In this document: piece by piece, positions 27,863 through 37,133 of the stretch
How positions within the stretch are numbered: position 1 is the stretch's first letter
Layout: every line of letters starts with the position of its first letter
DNA from: UBA5069 sp964560495
GTDB lineage: Bacteria; Chloroflexota; Anaerolineae; Caldilineales; Caldilineaceae
Assembly: GCA_964560495.1 (NCBI GenBank)
Contig: CAZLMM010000016.1
Span: 20,569-84,568 of the forward strand
Direction of reading: 5' to 3'
Length of the DNA stretch: 64,000 nucleotides
Program-made: the position numbers and the translations under genes
The notes under the pieces: model-generated
The model's database searches: none
Told to the model about the DNA's origin: nothing
Seen by the model: the letters and a program-made list of their open reading frames with translations, nothing else

Positions 27863-29617
27863 TCATCGGTCCGGATCGAATTGAGGGTGAAACTGATAAG
27901 GAAGCTCTCTGCCAGTTTCCTCGTCATCGCCAAATTCAAACTGAAGATTGAAATCCAGTTCATCGCTGTGCAGCGCCCGAATGCGACGATGCACTTGTAC
28001 AGGGCGGTCGCTTTTCACTGGACGCGTGGCATGGAGCACAGCGCCGTCCCACACCAGGCTCAGCGCGCCGTCATGCAAGGGCAGGTCGAGCAGCGCCCAC
28101 CAGCCCCACTCTGTGGGCAACGTCGGCTTCACGTGCAGAGCATCGTCGCGCCGGTGCACACCGCAGCCGCGCCATACAGCCTGACCGGCGAGTGCGACGC
28201 CAGCCCACGGATCGTCAAAGCGCCAGAGCCGCCCCGCCTTCATGCGCCAGCCGCTCTCCTGCGGCCACGCCATCGGTGACGTTGGAACAGAGGCCCCATC
28301 GTGACGCGCCCCGCTCTGGCGTTCTAGCTCACACGCCTCACTCTCCCAACGCACGGCATCCACGCCCTCTCTTTGCAACATTGCCAGCGACAGAGCGAGG
28401 CGCAGATGCGCGGCAGCCAGCGCTTGTTCGTTGACCCCCAGAGAGGCGCCCTGTTGCCAGCGGTTTCTCACAAGCTCCTCGGTGCAGAGTTTCACGGCAT
28501 CATAGTGGGCGGCAAGCAGCTCTTTGTCGGGATGGCGTTGCAGATGAGCCGACAAGGCGACCAGATAGGCGCCGTTCGTGTGCAAAAGTTCGCGACCGGG
28601 GTCGGCGATCTCCTGTTTGGGGTGTGTGGGCAGGAGACGGGACAGCCGGCCGTTGCTTCGTTCGGCGACGCGCCGCACATGCGCCAACAGGTTGCGGCTC
28701 TGCACCACGTCGAGCGCGTCGAGGCTCTCCACCAGCGCAGGAACGCGCTCGATGTCCAAATCGCTGGGCGCCATGCCGCTGCGCAGATGAACCAGATGGC
28801 GGAGCGTCGCCAGCTTGCCGGCATGAATGGCCTGATTGAAGACCGGATCGGGCGTCCACAACCGCGCCGTCCTGAGCGCGTCGCGCCACGCCTTGTTGCC
28901 CAGCTCAAAGCTGCGTTCCACATCGCGCAGGGCCAGGAAACTGTTCCACGCCACCTGTTCGCCCACGTCGCTCACGGTGAGCAGCAGAGAGACATCCACG
29001 TCGCCGTTGATAAGCACGTAATAGGTCAGCGTAGCTCGCCCATTTTCGTCATCCAACTCAATCTGCTCTGGGCGGCCATGGGGATTACCAAAGACGCGGG
29101 TGCTCTCGGCGTTGCTCTGTTGATAAAGACCCTGAAGTGCACCGGGATTGCGCTGCGCCACCAGCAGACCATCGACCATTCGCTGCGTCAGCGGCTCGCT
29201 CCAGTCAATCTCCACTGCCATGCGCATCAACGAATCGCCCTCCGACTGACACTCGAAGGTCATAATAACCGCCCGGTCATCAGCGCTTTTGAAAGGCGCC
29301 GCCAGGCGCTTGCTGATGATCACACCCTCGCTGCCCAAGATCGTCTCCTGGTAGCCAGGATAGTAGCGATTGACCAGGGGGGTCAGCTCATCGCCGCGAA
29401 AGACCGTCAGCGTCACGCGGATGCTGGCGGCATAGGCTGCGCCCGCCCAGGGCCAGTAGAGCTGGGTCAGGTCGCTGTTGGCGTCGGCGAAAAAGCGCAC
29501 CTCGTGGTTCGCCAACAAGACAACTTCCTGTGCATCCAAATCCGCCGTGTCGATGCTCTGTGGTTGATCGAGAATACGCTCGTTCAAGAGGTTCATTTCC
29601 AGGGTCGAATAAGTCAT
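27863..29617 (-). CDS. Large glycosidase-like protein, unassigned family
   Basis: 584 residues, no signal peptide. The N-terminal 250 residues look like a beta-sandwich of the kind that precedes alpha/alpha barrels (ANHEVRFFADANSDLTQLYWPWAG, RYYPGYQETILGSEGVIISKR), and the rest looks like an alpha/alpha helical barrel (TPDPVFNQAIHAGKLATLRHL, HTNGAYLVALSAHL, WGWWALLDLP). This resembles six-hairpin glycosidases in general layout, but I cannot place a catalytic acid pair or name a GH family. The ordinary reading is an enzyme on a glucan, as the upstream genes include glgB. It is a single gene with its own start; it faces away from a broken VTC gene. Confidence 0.5.
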   Translation of the reverse strand: MTYSTLEMNLLNERILDQPQSIDTADLDAQEVVLLANHEVRFFADANSDLTQLYWPWAGAAYAASIRVTLTVFRGDELTPLVNRYYPGYQETILGSEGVIISKRLAAPFKSADDRAVIMTFECQSEGDSLMRMAVEIDWSEPLTQRMVDGLLVAQRNPGALQGLYQQSNAESTRVFGNPHGRPEQIELDDENGRATLTYYVLINGDVDVSLLLTVSDVGEQVAWNSFLALRDVERSFELGNKAWRDALRTARLWTPDPVFNQAIHAGKLATLRHLVHLRSGMAPSDLDIERVPALVESLDALDVVQSRNLLAHVRRVAERSNGRLSRLLPTHPKQEIADPGRELLHTNGAYLVALSAHLQRHPDKELLAAHYDAVKLCTEELVRNRWQQGASLGVNEQALAAAHLRLALSLAMLQREGVDAVRWESEACELERQSGARHDGASVPTSPMAWPQESGWRMKAGRLWRFDDPWAGVALAGQAVWRGCGVHRRDDALHVKPTLPTEWGWWALLDLPLHDGALSLVWDGAVLHATRPVKSDRPVQVHRRIRALHSDELDFNLQFEFGDDEETGRELPYQFHPQFDPDR

Positions 29618-29799
29618 CGCGCCCGTTCAAGCAAGAACGTGCAGAAAGTATACCCGTAGTCGCCCTGGTTGAAAAGTGTTGGCGATGTTACTACACATTC
29701 TCCCTGTCCCACCCTCACGGAATCCCAACAATTGAACGCTACTCTGTCGTGAAGGAGACGACGTTAGACTGCTGGCGTAATTGATAGACGGAGATGTCA

Positions 29800-30309
29800 A
29801 TGGAATCGCTCAACGCTTTTGCGCCGATTGCCCTGTCTGAGATGGCGGGTGCAACTCTGCTGGATTGCACCGACACCAAGTTTGTTCTCACGCTGTCGCA
29901 AGTGTCCGCAACGCTGCCCGCGCTGCATCCATCATATCGCATCCTGGAGATCGACAGGCGGCGACAGAGTCTGTATCGGACGCCCTATTTCGACACGCCG
30001 GAGTTCGATCTCTACCGCTTTCATCAGTACGGGCGACGCGTGCGCTACAAGGTGCGCAGCCGCCAATACGTGGGCACGTCGCTGAACTTTTCGAGGTCGA
30101 ACACAAGACCGGCCCAAACCAGACGCGCAAAGAACGGCTGCGCACCCCGACCCTTGTCACCGAACTGACTGAGCAGATCTCTGACTTTCTTCACGACCAT
30201 ATTCCCCTATCAAGCGGGGAGTTGGAACCAAAGCTGTGGGTCGATTACAACCGGATCACCCTGGTTGATTGCATGGCGCAGGAACGGCTGACCATCGACC
30301 TCGACTTGC
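29800..30309 (+). pseudogene. Frameshifted and truncated VTC (polyphosphate polymerase-type) domain
   Basis: From the ATG at 29800 (GGAG six bases upstream) the frame gives a VTC-like tunnel domain: DTKFVLT, DTPEFDLYRFHQYGRRVRYKVRSRQY. After SLNF (TTTT run at 30088-30091) the rest of the domain continues only in the next frame (LFEVEHKTGPNQTRKERL, then LWVDYNRITLVDC and AQERLTIDLDLR). One T too few restores reading. At about 30310 the homology stops at a junction with another gene remnant on the opposite strand, so the gene is also cut off. VTC domains bind triphosphate or polymerise polyphosphate. The shift alone could be a sequencing slip, but the truncation is independent evidence of decay. 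Confidence 0.65.
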
Positions 30310-30310
30310 G

Positions 30311-30573
30311 TTGTGGAAGATGGCGCTGAAGAGCTCGCGGCCAAAGGATTAGACGGTGCGCTCGTCGGCTGAGAGCACCTTGCGCCGCTGTCCGCCCGAA
30401 CGCGCCAGCGCCTTTTCCAGCGCCAGCAGGCGGTTCTCCAGCTCCAGCCCGCTCAGCGTCAGGCGCAGGCGGCTGCGCGCGTTGCCCGCTGGCGAATGGA
30501 GCACAGCCAGCGGGTAACCGTTGTCGTCCTTTGCGCCGATCTCCACTTCGAAGTCCAGATAGTGAGGGCCATG
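30311..30573 (-). pseudogene. Remnant of a CHAT-protein N-terminal region
   Basis: The minus strand encodes YLDFEVEIGAKDDNGYPLAVL, then SPAGNARSRLRLTL, ELENRLLALEKALARSGG and a stop (TAA) just after ADERTV; reading on in the same frame gives SFGRELFSAIFHN. This matches, from memory, the N-terminal region of Chloroflexota CHAT proteins (compare VLDSPIGTAAALF and AKELGSLLFESLF in the intact CHAT gene at 47 kb). It has no start codon in the expected place, has the in-frame stop, and ends at the junction with the VTC remnant at about 30310. No CHAT caspase domain follows. Hence a broken fragment. Confidence 0.5.
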
Positions 30574-30869
30574 GTTGCCAACCGTGCGTGCATCGAGCTG
30601 GAATGTGGACCGTCGCCATCAGCGTAGCCAGAGAGCGGGGTTGGCGTCAACTGGCAGGGGCGTGGGTGGGGGCAAATTCGTGGAACACGAGATACACGAA
30701 AGATGCACAATCTTTGGCGGCTTTCGCCTAGGAGACGCTTGTCACGCTTGCAGCGTGACCCACGGAACTGTGGAACTGCGGGGAGCAACGATGCTCGTGA
30801 TTCGTGACTCGTGTTCCGTGACAAGTCACGAGTCACGAGTTAAGAATTGGGAAGCTGCGTCACTCCCGA
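30574..30869. other. Gene-free region downstream of dnaJ
   Basis: About 300 bases with no supportable gene. It holds a low-complexity stretch and the palindromic GTGACTCGTG-type hairpin at 30802-30838 that can end the dnaK-grpE-dnaJ transcript. Confidence 0.4.
30802..30838. repeat. Palindromic GTGACTCGTG-type intergenic hairpin
   Basis: TCGTGACTCGTG (30802-30813) pairs exactly with 30827-30838 across a 13-base loop, 32 bases past the dnaJ stop. Related cores occur at 3.47 kb and 49.18 kb in this window, so it is a small dispersed repeat that may also act as a terminator. Confidence 0.5.
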
Positions 30870-31790
30870 TCACTTCAGGCTGCGCAGCTCTTCGAAGAGC
30901 TGCTTCTCGCGCGGGGTCAGCCTGGTGGGAAGTTGCACATCCAGGGCTGCGTAGAGATCGCCCCGTTGCTCTGGGTTTTTCAACAGGGGCATGCCCAGCC
31001 CGCGCAGGCGAAAGACGCGGCCATTCTGCGAGCCGGCCGGGATGGTCAGCGTGACTGTGCGCTCCAAGGTCTGCACCTGCGCTTCGCCGCCCAGCAGTGC
31101 AGTGTAGAGATCGACCTGGAGTTTTGTACGCAGATCGTCGCCCTCGCGCTCGAAACGGTCGTGGGGCAGCACCTCCACCTTGAGGATGATGTCGCCGCCG
31201 TTGCCTGCTCCCTTCATGCGCACTTTGGAACCGGTCTTGACCCCGCGCGGGATGTTCACCTCCAGTCGTTGACCATCGCTGGTTTGCATCATGCGCGCGC
31301 CGCCCTGAAAAGCCTCTTCCAGAGTCACCTGCACCGTCACCTCGCTGGCCGGCGGCGTGGAGCGCGTCTCGAAGCCCGCGCCAGGCGAGCGTCCGCCGCG
31401 GCCAAAGAACTGGTCGAAGATGCCGCCCATCCCTCCCAAGCCACCTGCGCCGCCGAACATCTGCTCAAACTCTTCCGGCGTCATGGTGCGCGCCTGACCG
31501 CCCGGGCCGGCGCCAAAGCCGCCGTAACGCGCAAAGTCGTCCGGGTTCATGCCGGAGCGGGCGTATTGCTCCCATTGGGGGCCGAAGCGGTCGTATTGAC
31601 TGCGCTTGTCGGCGTCCGACAGAACGGAATAGGCTTCGTTGACCTCTTTGAACTTGCGTTCCGCCTCTTTGTCCCCCGAGTTTTTGTCGGGATGATATTG
31701 TTGCGCCAGCTTGCGAAACGCCTTTTTGATTTCCTGTTCGCTGGCGTTGCGATTGACGCCCAGCGTCTTGTAGAAATCTTTCGTCGCCAT
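30870..31790 (-). CDS. dnaJ: DnaJ-like co-chaperone, type II (CbpA-like, no zinc finger)
   Basis: Co-chaperone that stimulates the DnaK ATPase, 306 residues. The J domain is at 1-70 with the HPD motif in QYHPDKNSG; a Gly/Phe/Met-rich region follows (GGAGGLGGMGGIFDQFFGRGG), then two C-terminal beta-domains for substrate binding (PRGVKTGSKVRMKG). The cysteine repeats of classical DnaJ are absent, so this is the CbpA/DnaJ2 type. The ATG at 31790 is chosen: AGGGGG lies 5 bases upstream; the GTG two codons before overlaps that site. It is the third gene of dnaK-grpE-dnaJ, 9 bases after grpE. Confidence 0.93.
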   Translation of the reverse strand: MATKDFYKTLGVNRNASEQEIKKAFRKLAQQYHPDKNSGDKEAERKFKEVNEAYSVLSDADKRSQYDRFGPQWEQYARSGMNPDDFARYGGFGAGPGGQARTMTPEEFEQMFGGAGGLGGMGGIFDQFFGRGGRSPGAGFETRSTPPASEVTVQVTLEEAFQGGARMMQTSDGQRLEVNIPRGVKTGSKVRMKGAGNGGDIILKVEVLPHDRFEREGDDLRTKLQVDLYTALLGGEAQVQTLERTVTLTIPAGSQNGRVFRLRGLGMPLLKNPEQRGDLYAALDVQLPTRLTPREKQLFEELRSLK

Positions 31791-31799
31791 CTTCACCCC

Positions 31800-32522
31800 C
31801 TATTCCCTGCTCCCCATACTCACAATCACCCGAGCTGGGCGCAGCAGCTTGTCGCCATCCATATAGCCGCTCTGCACCACGTGCACAATGTGCTCCTCGG
31901 GCGTTTCAGCGCTGGCCGCCTGACCGACGGCCTCATGCATGGTCGGGTCGAAGGGCTTGCCCAACGCATCCTGGCGTTCCACGCCATAGCGCCGCAGCGT
32001 ATCCATGAACGCACGCAGCGTAGAGGCGATGTTTGCGACAAAGCCATCCATCTCCTGAATGTCCATGGTATTGGCGTGCTGCAACGCCAGGTCCAAATGA
32101 TCGGCCAGGGGAAGCATGTCACGCAAAATTGCGCGCCGGGCTTCGTGGGTTTCATCCACAAAGCGTTGCTCCCAACGCCTGCGCAACGCTTCAACTTCAG
32201 ACTGCAAGGCTTGATAGCGCTCCTGCCAGCCCTGTTCCCTGGCATCGGCCAGTTCCCGCTGCGCCTGTTCCAACGCGGCCCGCGCCCACAGCAGATCGAC
32301 CTCTGCCTGTTTGAGGTCTGCCCCCTGGAGGTGGAGAGCTTCTTCCTTGATAGAGATCTCGTTGACTTTTGCCGCCAGTTCCTTCGCCTGGGCCTCGAAC
32401 CGGGCCTGCAACTCTGTATAGGCCAGGGCCAGTTGATTGAAGTCGTCCAGAGTGGGTCCGGTCGTCGGTCTTGCCCCTTGAGGCGGCCTGCGCCGATTCA
32501 TCGGACCATACAAGTAGGACAT
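31800..32522 (-). CDS. grpE: Nucleotide exchange factor GrpE
   Basis: GrpE releases ADP from DnaK. About 240 residues: a long N-terminal coiled coil (AQAKELAAKVNEISIKEEAL and on), then the four-helix and beta-wing head with MHEAVG, EEHIVHVVQSGYMDGDKLLR and the final RPARVIVS. The start is the ATG at 32522 (MSYLYGP), with AAGGG six bases upstream; a TTG six codons further up is an unlikely start. The coiled coil is longer than in E. coli GrpE. It sits between dnaK and dnaJ in the usual order. Confidence 0.9.
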   Translation of the reverse strand: MSYLYGPMNRRRPPQGARPTTGPTLDDFNQLALAYTELQARFEAQAKELAAKVNEISIKEEALHLQGADLKQAEVDLLWARAALEQAQRELADAREQGWQERYQALQSEVEALRRRWEQRFVDETHEARRAILRDMLPLADHLDLALQHANTMDIQEMDGFVANIASTLRAFMDTLRRYGVERQDALGKPFDPTMHEAVGQAASAETPEEHIVHVVQSGYMDGDKLLRPARVIVSMGSRE

Positions 32523-32657
32523 AGGAAACCCTTCCCGCAATGCCTAAACAACAGGCGGAGCCATTGCCCCGCCTGCCTCTTTTTGCCTGGTTTTCTGCGC
32601 CCAGCTCTCGCTTTTCGGAACCAATCTCTTTCTGACAGGGATGCAGCAGTGATTGGC

Positions 32658-34559
32658 CTACACCGAGCGATACTCACCCTCGACGACATCATCGTCGCTG
32701 CGCCCGCTCGCGCCGCCCATGTCGGGGCCAGAACCATTGGCGCTGGGGCCGGCCTGCTGATAGATCTGCTGCGTCAACGCATGGCTGGCCTGCTGTAGTC
32801 GGTCTGTCAGGGTGCGAATGCGGTTCAGGTCGTTGCCGTCCTTGGCAGACTTCAGCTCTTCGACCAACTCTTCGATCTGACCCCGGTCGTTGACCGGCAC
32901 TTTGTCGCCCAATTCCCGCAGCGACTTCTCCGTGACATAGACCAGGTTATCGGCGTTGTTGCGCGCCTCGGCCAGCTCGCGCGCCTGGCGGTCTTCGCCC
33001 TCGTGAGATTTCGCTTCTTGCACCAGGCGTTCCACCTCGTCCTTAGAGAGATTGGTGGACGCAGTGATCTTGACGCTCTGCTCACGGCCTGTCGCCTTGT
33101 CCTTTGCCATGACGTGCAGGATGCCGTTGGCGTCGATGTCAAAGGTGACTTCGATCTGCGGCACGCCGCGCGGCGCTGGCGGGATACCATCCAGCCGGAA
33201 GTTGCCCAGCGTCTTGTTCTGGCCGGCCATGGGGCGCTCGCCCTGCAAAATGTGAATGTCCACCGCCGTCTGGCTGTCGGCTGCGGTGCTGAAGATCTCG
33301 GTCTTCTTGGTCGGGATGGTCGTGTTGCGCGGGATGAGCACGGTCATCACGCTGCCCAGCGTCTCCAACCCCAGGCTCAGTGGCGTCACGTCCAGCAGTA
33401 ACAGGTCGCTCACCTCACCGCCCAAGACACCGGCTTGCAGGGCTGCGCCCACCGCCACCACCTCATCAGGGTTCACGCCCTTGTTCGGCTCTTTGCCGGT
33501 CAGTTGACGCACCAAGTCTTGCACCATGGGCATACGCGTCGAGCCGCCCACCAGCACCACTTCATCCAAGTCTTTTGCACTCAGGCCTGCATCCTTCAAT
33601 GCGTTGAAGAAGGGCTGTTTGCAGCGCTCCAACAGGTCTGCTGTGATCTGCTCAAACTTCGAGCGGCTCAAGATCATGGCCAGGTGCTTGGGGCCAGAGC
33701 TATCCGCCGTGATGAAGGGCAGGTTGACCTCGCTTTGCGCCAACTGGGAAAGCTCGATCTTGGCTTTTTCCGCAGCCTCGCGCAGACGCTGCAACGCCTG
33801 GCGATCCTGACCCAGATCGATGCCCTGATCCTTCTTGAACTCATCCACCAACCAACGCACAACGCGCTCGTCCCAGTCGTCGCCGCCCAGGTGAGTATCG
33901 CCGTTGGTCGATTTCACTTCCACAACGCCATCTCCCACTTCCAACACGGAGACGTCGAAGGTACCGCCGCCCAGGTCGAAGACCAGAATCGTTTCGTCGT
34001 TCTTTTTGTCCAGGCCATAGGCCACAGCCGCCGCCGTCGGCTCGTTGATGATGCGCTTCACATCCAGCCCGGCGATCTGCCCTGCATCCTTTGTGGCCTG
34101 GCGCTGGCTGTCATTGAAATAGGCGGGCACAGTGATCACGGCCTCGCGCACTTCTTCGCCCAGATAGGCTTCCGCGTCCCGCTTGAGCTTGCTCAAGATC
34201 ATGGCGCTGATCTCTTGGGGCGTGTACGCCTTGTTCTTGTTGGGAATCGAGACGCGCGCATCATGGTTTGGCCCCTCTGTAATGCTGTAGGGAACCATCT
34301 GCTGCGTCTTACGCGTCTCAGCATCTTCAATGCGCCGTCCCATCAAGCGTTTGACGGAATAGATTGTGTTTTCTGGATTGACAACCGCCTGGCGCTTGGC
34401 CGTCACGCCCACTAACCGCTCACCATTTTTGGCAAAGGCCACAACCGATGGCGTGGTGCGATTGCCCTCTGCGTTGGCAATGACTGTGGGGTTGCCGCCC
34501 TCCATCACTGCAACCACGCTATTCGTTGTACCTAAGTCGATTCCAATGATTTTTCCCAT
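32658..34559 (-). CDS. dnaK: Chaperone DnaK (Hsp70)
   Basis: ATP-dependent Hsp70, 633 residues. The ATPase domain starts GIIGIDLGTTNS-like (KIIGIDLGTTNSVVAVMEGG), with phosphate motif DLGGGTFDVS and INEPTAAAVAYG; the linker is DLLLLDVTPLSLG; the substrate-binding domain (GERPMAGQNKTLGNFRLDGI) and helical lid follow. The C-terminus, GGASGRSDDDVVEGEYRSV, is close to the common EEVD-like acidic end but not identical. The start is the ATG at 34559; the 13 codons upstream have no clear ribosome site of their own. It heads dnaK-grpE-dnaJ. No CIRCE element is seen in the 270 bases upstream, so HrcA control is not supported here. Confidence 0.97.
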   Translation of the reverse strand: MGKIIGIDLGTTNSVVAVMEGGNPTVIANAEGNRTTPSVVAFAKNGERLVGVTAKRQAVVNPENTIYSVKRLMGRRIEDAETRKTQQMVPYSITEGPNHDARVSIPNKNKAYTPQEISAMILSKLKRDAEAYLGEEVREAVITVPAYFNDSQRQATKDAGQIAGLDVKRIINEPTAAAVAYGLDKKNDETILVFDLGGGTFDVSVLEVGDGVVEVKSTNGDTHLGGDDWDERVVRWLVDEFKKDQGIDLGQDRQALQRLREAAEKAKIELSQLAQSEVNLPFITADSSGPKHLAMILSRSKFEQITADLLERCKQPFFNALKDAGLSAKDLDEVVLVGGSTRMPMVQDLVRQLTGKEPNKGVNPDEVVAVGAALQAGVLGGEVSDLLLLDVTPLSLGLETLGSVMTVLIPRNTTIPTKKTEIFSTAADSQTAVDIHILQGERPMAGQNKTLGNFRLDGIPPAPRGVPQIEVTFDIDANGILHVMAKDKATGREQSVKITASTNLSKDEVERLVQEAKSHEGEDRQARELAEARNNADNLVYVTEKSLRELGDKVPVNDRGQIEELVEELKSAKDGNDLNRIRTLTDRLQQASHALTQQIYQQAGPSANGSGPDMGGASGRSDDDVVEGEYRSV

Positions 34560-34829
34560 AAAGTTTGTTTCCCCCAAATCAAATTTTGACCTGTTCACTT
34601 AGTATTCACGCGCGCTCATGGGCACGCGAGGCTCGTCTCTGCGTGCGCCGCTTTCGAGCAGCCAATGATAGTGTAGCCCATTCGTGCTAGTCTGGCATTG
34701 TGTTTGTGTTAGCAAAGTGTATGAAACAGCGGGAGCAACCGCTGCAAAGTCGCGTTCTCGCCCCGCATGATGTAAAATTCTCATGTTGGTAAAAAATCAA
34801 CAAAAAAATCAATAACCAGGAGACTCTTA
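34560..34829. other. Divergent control region of dnaK and the NYN-LOTUS gene
   Basis: About 270 bases between two divergent genes. It must contain both promoters. No CIRCE inverted repeat (TTAGCACTC-N9-GAGTGCTAA) and no convincing heat-shock or sigma70 box pair were found. Confidence 0.4.
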
Positions 34830-36851
34830 ATGAGTAACCAAATTGCCGTCTTCATCGACTTCGAAAATGTCGCATTGTGGGCGGAGCAAGAATTCCTCGA
34901 CTTCGAGCTGACATCGCTCATGGACTATCTGCAAAGCCGTGGCCCGGTGGTGATCAAACGGGTCTATGGAGACTGGAGCCGTTTCTTCCGCTATCGCGAT
35001 GACCTGATGAACAACGCGTTCGACCTGGTGCAGATCTACAGCATTCGCGCCGGGAAGAATCGGGCCGACATCCGGCTGGCTCTAGACGCAATGGAGACGG
35101 CCATCCACCGTCCGCAAATCCAGACCTTCGTAATTGTATCGGGCGACAGCGACTTTGGCCCCCTGGTGGCCAAGCTGCGCGAGTATGGGCGATATACATT
35201 GGGCATCGGCCCGCGCGATGTCACCCACCCCCTGCTCATCAAAGCGTGCGACGAGTTCGTCTATCTGGAAGCGGTGTTGGGCGACCTGACAGCCGAGCAC
35301 GACCTGCACGAGGCGGTGCATGCCGATAGCGAGCTGGCCCGTGGTCTGCTGGAAAAGGCGCTGCGCGTCCATGCCCAGCGCGGCGAACTGCCTGTCTTGG
35401 CCGCCAAACTCAAGCAGACCATGCTCCAGATGGACCCAGCCTTCAACGAGGCGAACTTCGGCTATTCCCAATTCAAGAGCTGGCTGGAGAACAACACCGA
35501 TGTACTCAATCTCTTTGTCAAAGAGATGCAACTCTACGTTTCCCCGCGCGACTATGTAATCAGCGCAGACTGGCAGTCACGCCCCGCCGACGCGCAGCCC
35601 CCCAAAAATGGGACGCAATTGGGGCATTCGCCATTGCCGTCATCTCCCATCAGCCGCGTCGACCTGACGTCCGTCAAACCCTCGCTGCGTCAACAATATA
35701 TGCAGGTCTTCAACCGTTTGAAGATGACGTCAGTGGATTTCGCTACGCGGCGCGATGTGCTGCGCGATATCTATCGCGAGCTGCGCGAACGCCCCAATGC
35801 ACGCACCACGGACGATCTCTTGGATGAGCTGTGCAACCGTTACGAAGCCCAAGGGCTGATCCGCAGCAAGACCATGCTGCGCCAGATCTGGCAGATGGGA
35901 TTTCGCCAACGCGCCTTCGACTATGGCGGGCAGGTGGCTTCGGTGCATGTGCCGGTGGCTCTGGCCGAAGGGATCGACAGCGAGGCGGCCTTTGTCCAGC
36001 GCGCCGAATCGGGTTTCGCCTTTGCCCTGCTCACCGCCGGCCTCGAAGTGGACTTGGCTGAGATGGCTGCGATTCTCCTCAATGACAGCGAACAGGTGGA
36101 TTATGTCCAGAGCCTCTTGGACGACCTGAAGGAGCGCGGCCTGATCGCCTGGCAAGATGGTCGTTATCTACTGCCAGGTCAGAGCACCATTCCCTTCGCC
36201 AACGAGCCGGCCTTGGAGCCGATCTTTCTTGACATCGAGAATGTCCAACTTTCGGACAACATGCCGCGCACACCTGAGAAAGCTCGCTCCCTCTCCAAGA
36301 CAGCCATGTTGCAACGGTCCCAGGATTTTGCGGCCTCGGCGCGCAGCTACCTCATGGCCTGCCGGGTGCAATGGGAGGCTGTAGAGGAAGGTGAACCGGG
36401 CGCCACGCTGGAAGACCTGCGCTGGTATATGGCCTCCTATGCGTCGGTGCGCGCGGGTGAGCTTTCTCAGATTCATCGAGATTACGCTCGTTCGCGCCCC
36501 TATTACCTGGCCTTCTTCTATCTCGTTCAAGAGGATGACCCCCTTTGGAGCCGCATGCGCGGGCTGATCAATCCCATGCTCTCCTACTATTGGGTGAACG
36601 CCTGGCGCGAGCTGGGGTTGAGCGCGGGCAACCCTAGCCTCAGCGCCACCACGCCGGCCGAGATCGCGGTGCGCGCCGCCACTCATGAAAATCAGGACCT
36701 CTGTGCGCTCTGGTTTCAAATGACAAACAGCCTGGCCGAGGTGAACCCAGGGCTGTTGCGCCGCGTCTCCAACCAGATTCGCCTCAATCGCACCGAATCG
36801 CCGGCATATCAACAGATTGCCGATCAAATTGAGCAGATGCTGATGGAATAG
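34830..36851 (+). CDS. NYN-domain ribonuclease-like protein with LOTUS domain and long helical tail
   Basis: 673 residues; AGGAG lies 9 bases before the ATG. Residues about 4-150 form an NYN (PIN-like) domain: FIDFENVALW with Asp10, KNRADIRLALDAMET with Asp80 and Asp86, and VSGDSDFGPL with Asp106/Asp108 give a full acidic metal-binding set. Residues about 165-238 form an OST-HTH/LOTUS domain (LLEKALRVHAQRGELPVLAA to NLFVKEMQLYVSP), which in known cases binds RNA (G-quadruplex RNA in some). The remaining 430 residues are helical and contain winged-helix-like segments (LLDDLKERGLIAWQDGRYLL); I recognise no named domain. A metal-dependent RNA-cleaving or RNA-binding role is likely. Confidence 0.82.
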   Translation: MSNQIAVFIDFENVALWAEQEFLDFELTSLMDYLQSRGPVVIKRVYGDWSRFFRYRDDLMNNAFDLVQIYSIRAGKNRADIRLALDAMETAIHRPQIQTFVIVSGDSDFGPLVAKLREYGRYTLGIGPRDVTHPLLIKACDEFVYLEAVLGDLTAEHDLHEAVHADSELARGLLEKALRVHAQRGELPVLAAKLKQTMLQMDPAFNEANFGYSQFKSWLENNTDVLNLFVKEMQLYVSPRDYVISADWQSRPADAQPPKNGTQLGHSPLPSSPISRVDLTSVKPSLRQQYMQVFNRLKMTSVDFATRRDVLRDIYRELRERPNARTTDDLLDELCNRYEAQGLIRSKTMLRQIWQMGFRQRAFDYGGQVASVHVPVALAEGIDSEAAFVQRAESGFAFALLTAGLEVDLAEMAAILLNDSEQVDYVQSLLDDLKERGLIAWQDGRYLLPGQSTIPFANEPALEPIFLDIENVQLSDNMPRTPEKARSLSKTAMLQRSQDFAASARSYLMACRVQWEAVEEGEPGATLEDLRWYMASYASVRAGELSQIHRDYARSRPYYLAFFYLVQEDDPLWSRMRGLINPMLSYYWVNAWRELGLSAGNPSLSATTPAEIAVRAATHENQDLCALWFQMTNSLAEVNPGLLRRVSNQIRLNRTESPAYQQIADQIEQMLME

Positions 36852-36862
36852 GATGACTGTAC

Positions 36863-36895
36863 AACTTCCAGGAAGCTCGGAGTTTCCTGGAAGTT
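36863..36895. terminator. Hairpin after the NYN-LOTUS gene
   Basis: AACTTCCAGGAA (36863-36874) pairs with 36884-36895; inner bases extend the stem. It lies 11 bases after the stop codon. The sequence resembles the hairpin at 53.8 kb, so it may also be a dispersed repeat. Confidence 0.5.
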
Positions 36896-37133
36896 CAAGT
36901 TCGGCAAAATTCAGTTGCGTCGCGCCTGGCATGATCTGAGTCGAATAAACCATTCTGATTTGGGTGCAGCGCCGAATCAAGATATACTGAACAATCACTC
37001 ATCGTGATCATCACACCGGTCAGGAAGAGACGCACCCAAAGCACTTACTTAACTGTGGTTGCTTTGAGACCAGGAGTTTTCACAGTTCAAAAACTTCTGG
37101 TTTCAAACAGAGCGAAGTATAGAGGAGTTCATT

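Noticed and set aside
30088..30091. Programmed frameshift in the VTC gene
   Set aside because: The run is only four T and no stimulatory structure or downstream family end is seen; the gene is also truncated at the 3' end.
30933..32798. 621-codon plus-strand frame opposite dnaJ-grpE-dnaK
   Set aside because: High-GC codon use leaves the antisense frame open; the minus strand carries clear DnaJ, GrpE and DnaK motifs.
34560..34829. CIRCE/HrcA operator upstream of dnaK
   Set aside because: TTAGC and related pieces occur but no TTAGCACTC-N9-GAGTGCTAA repeat is formed.
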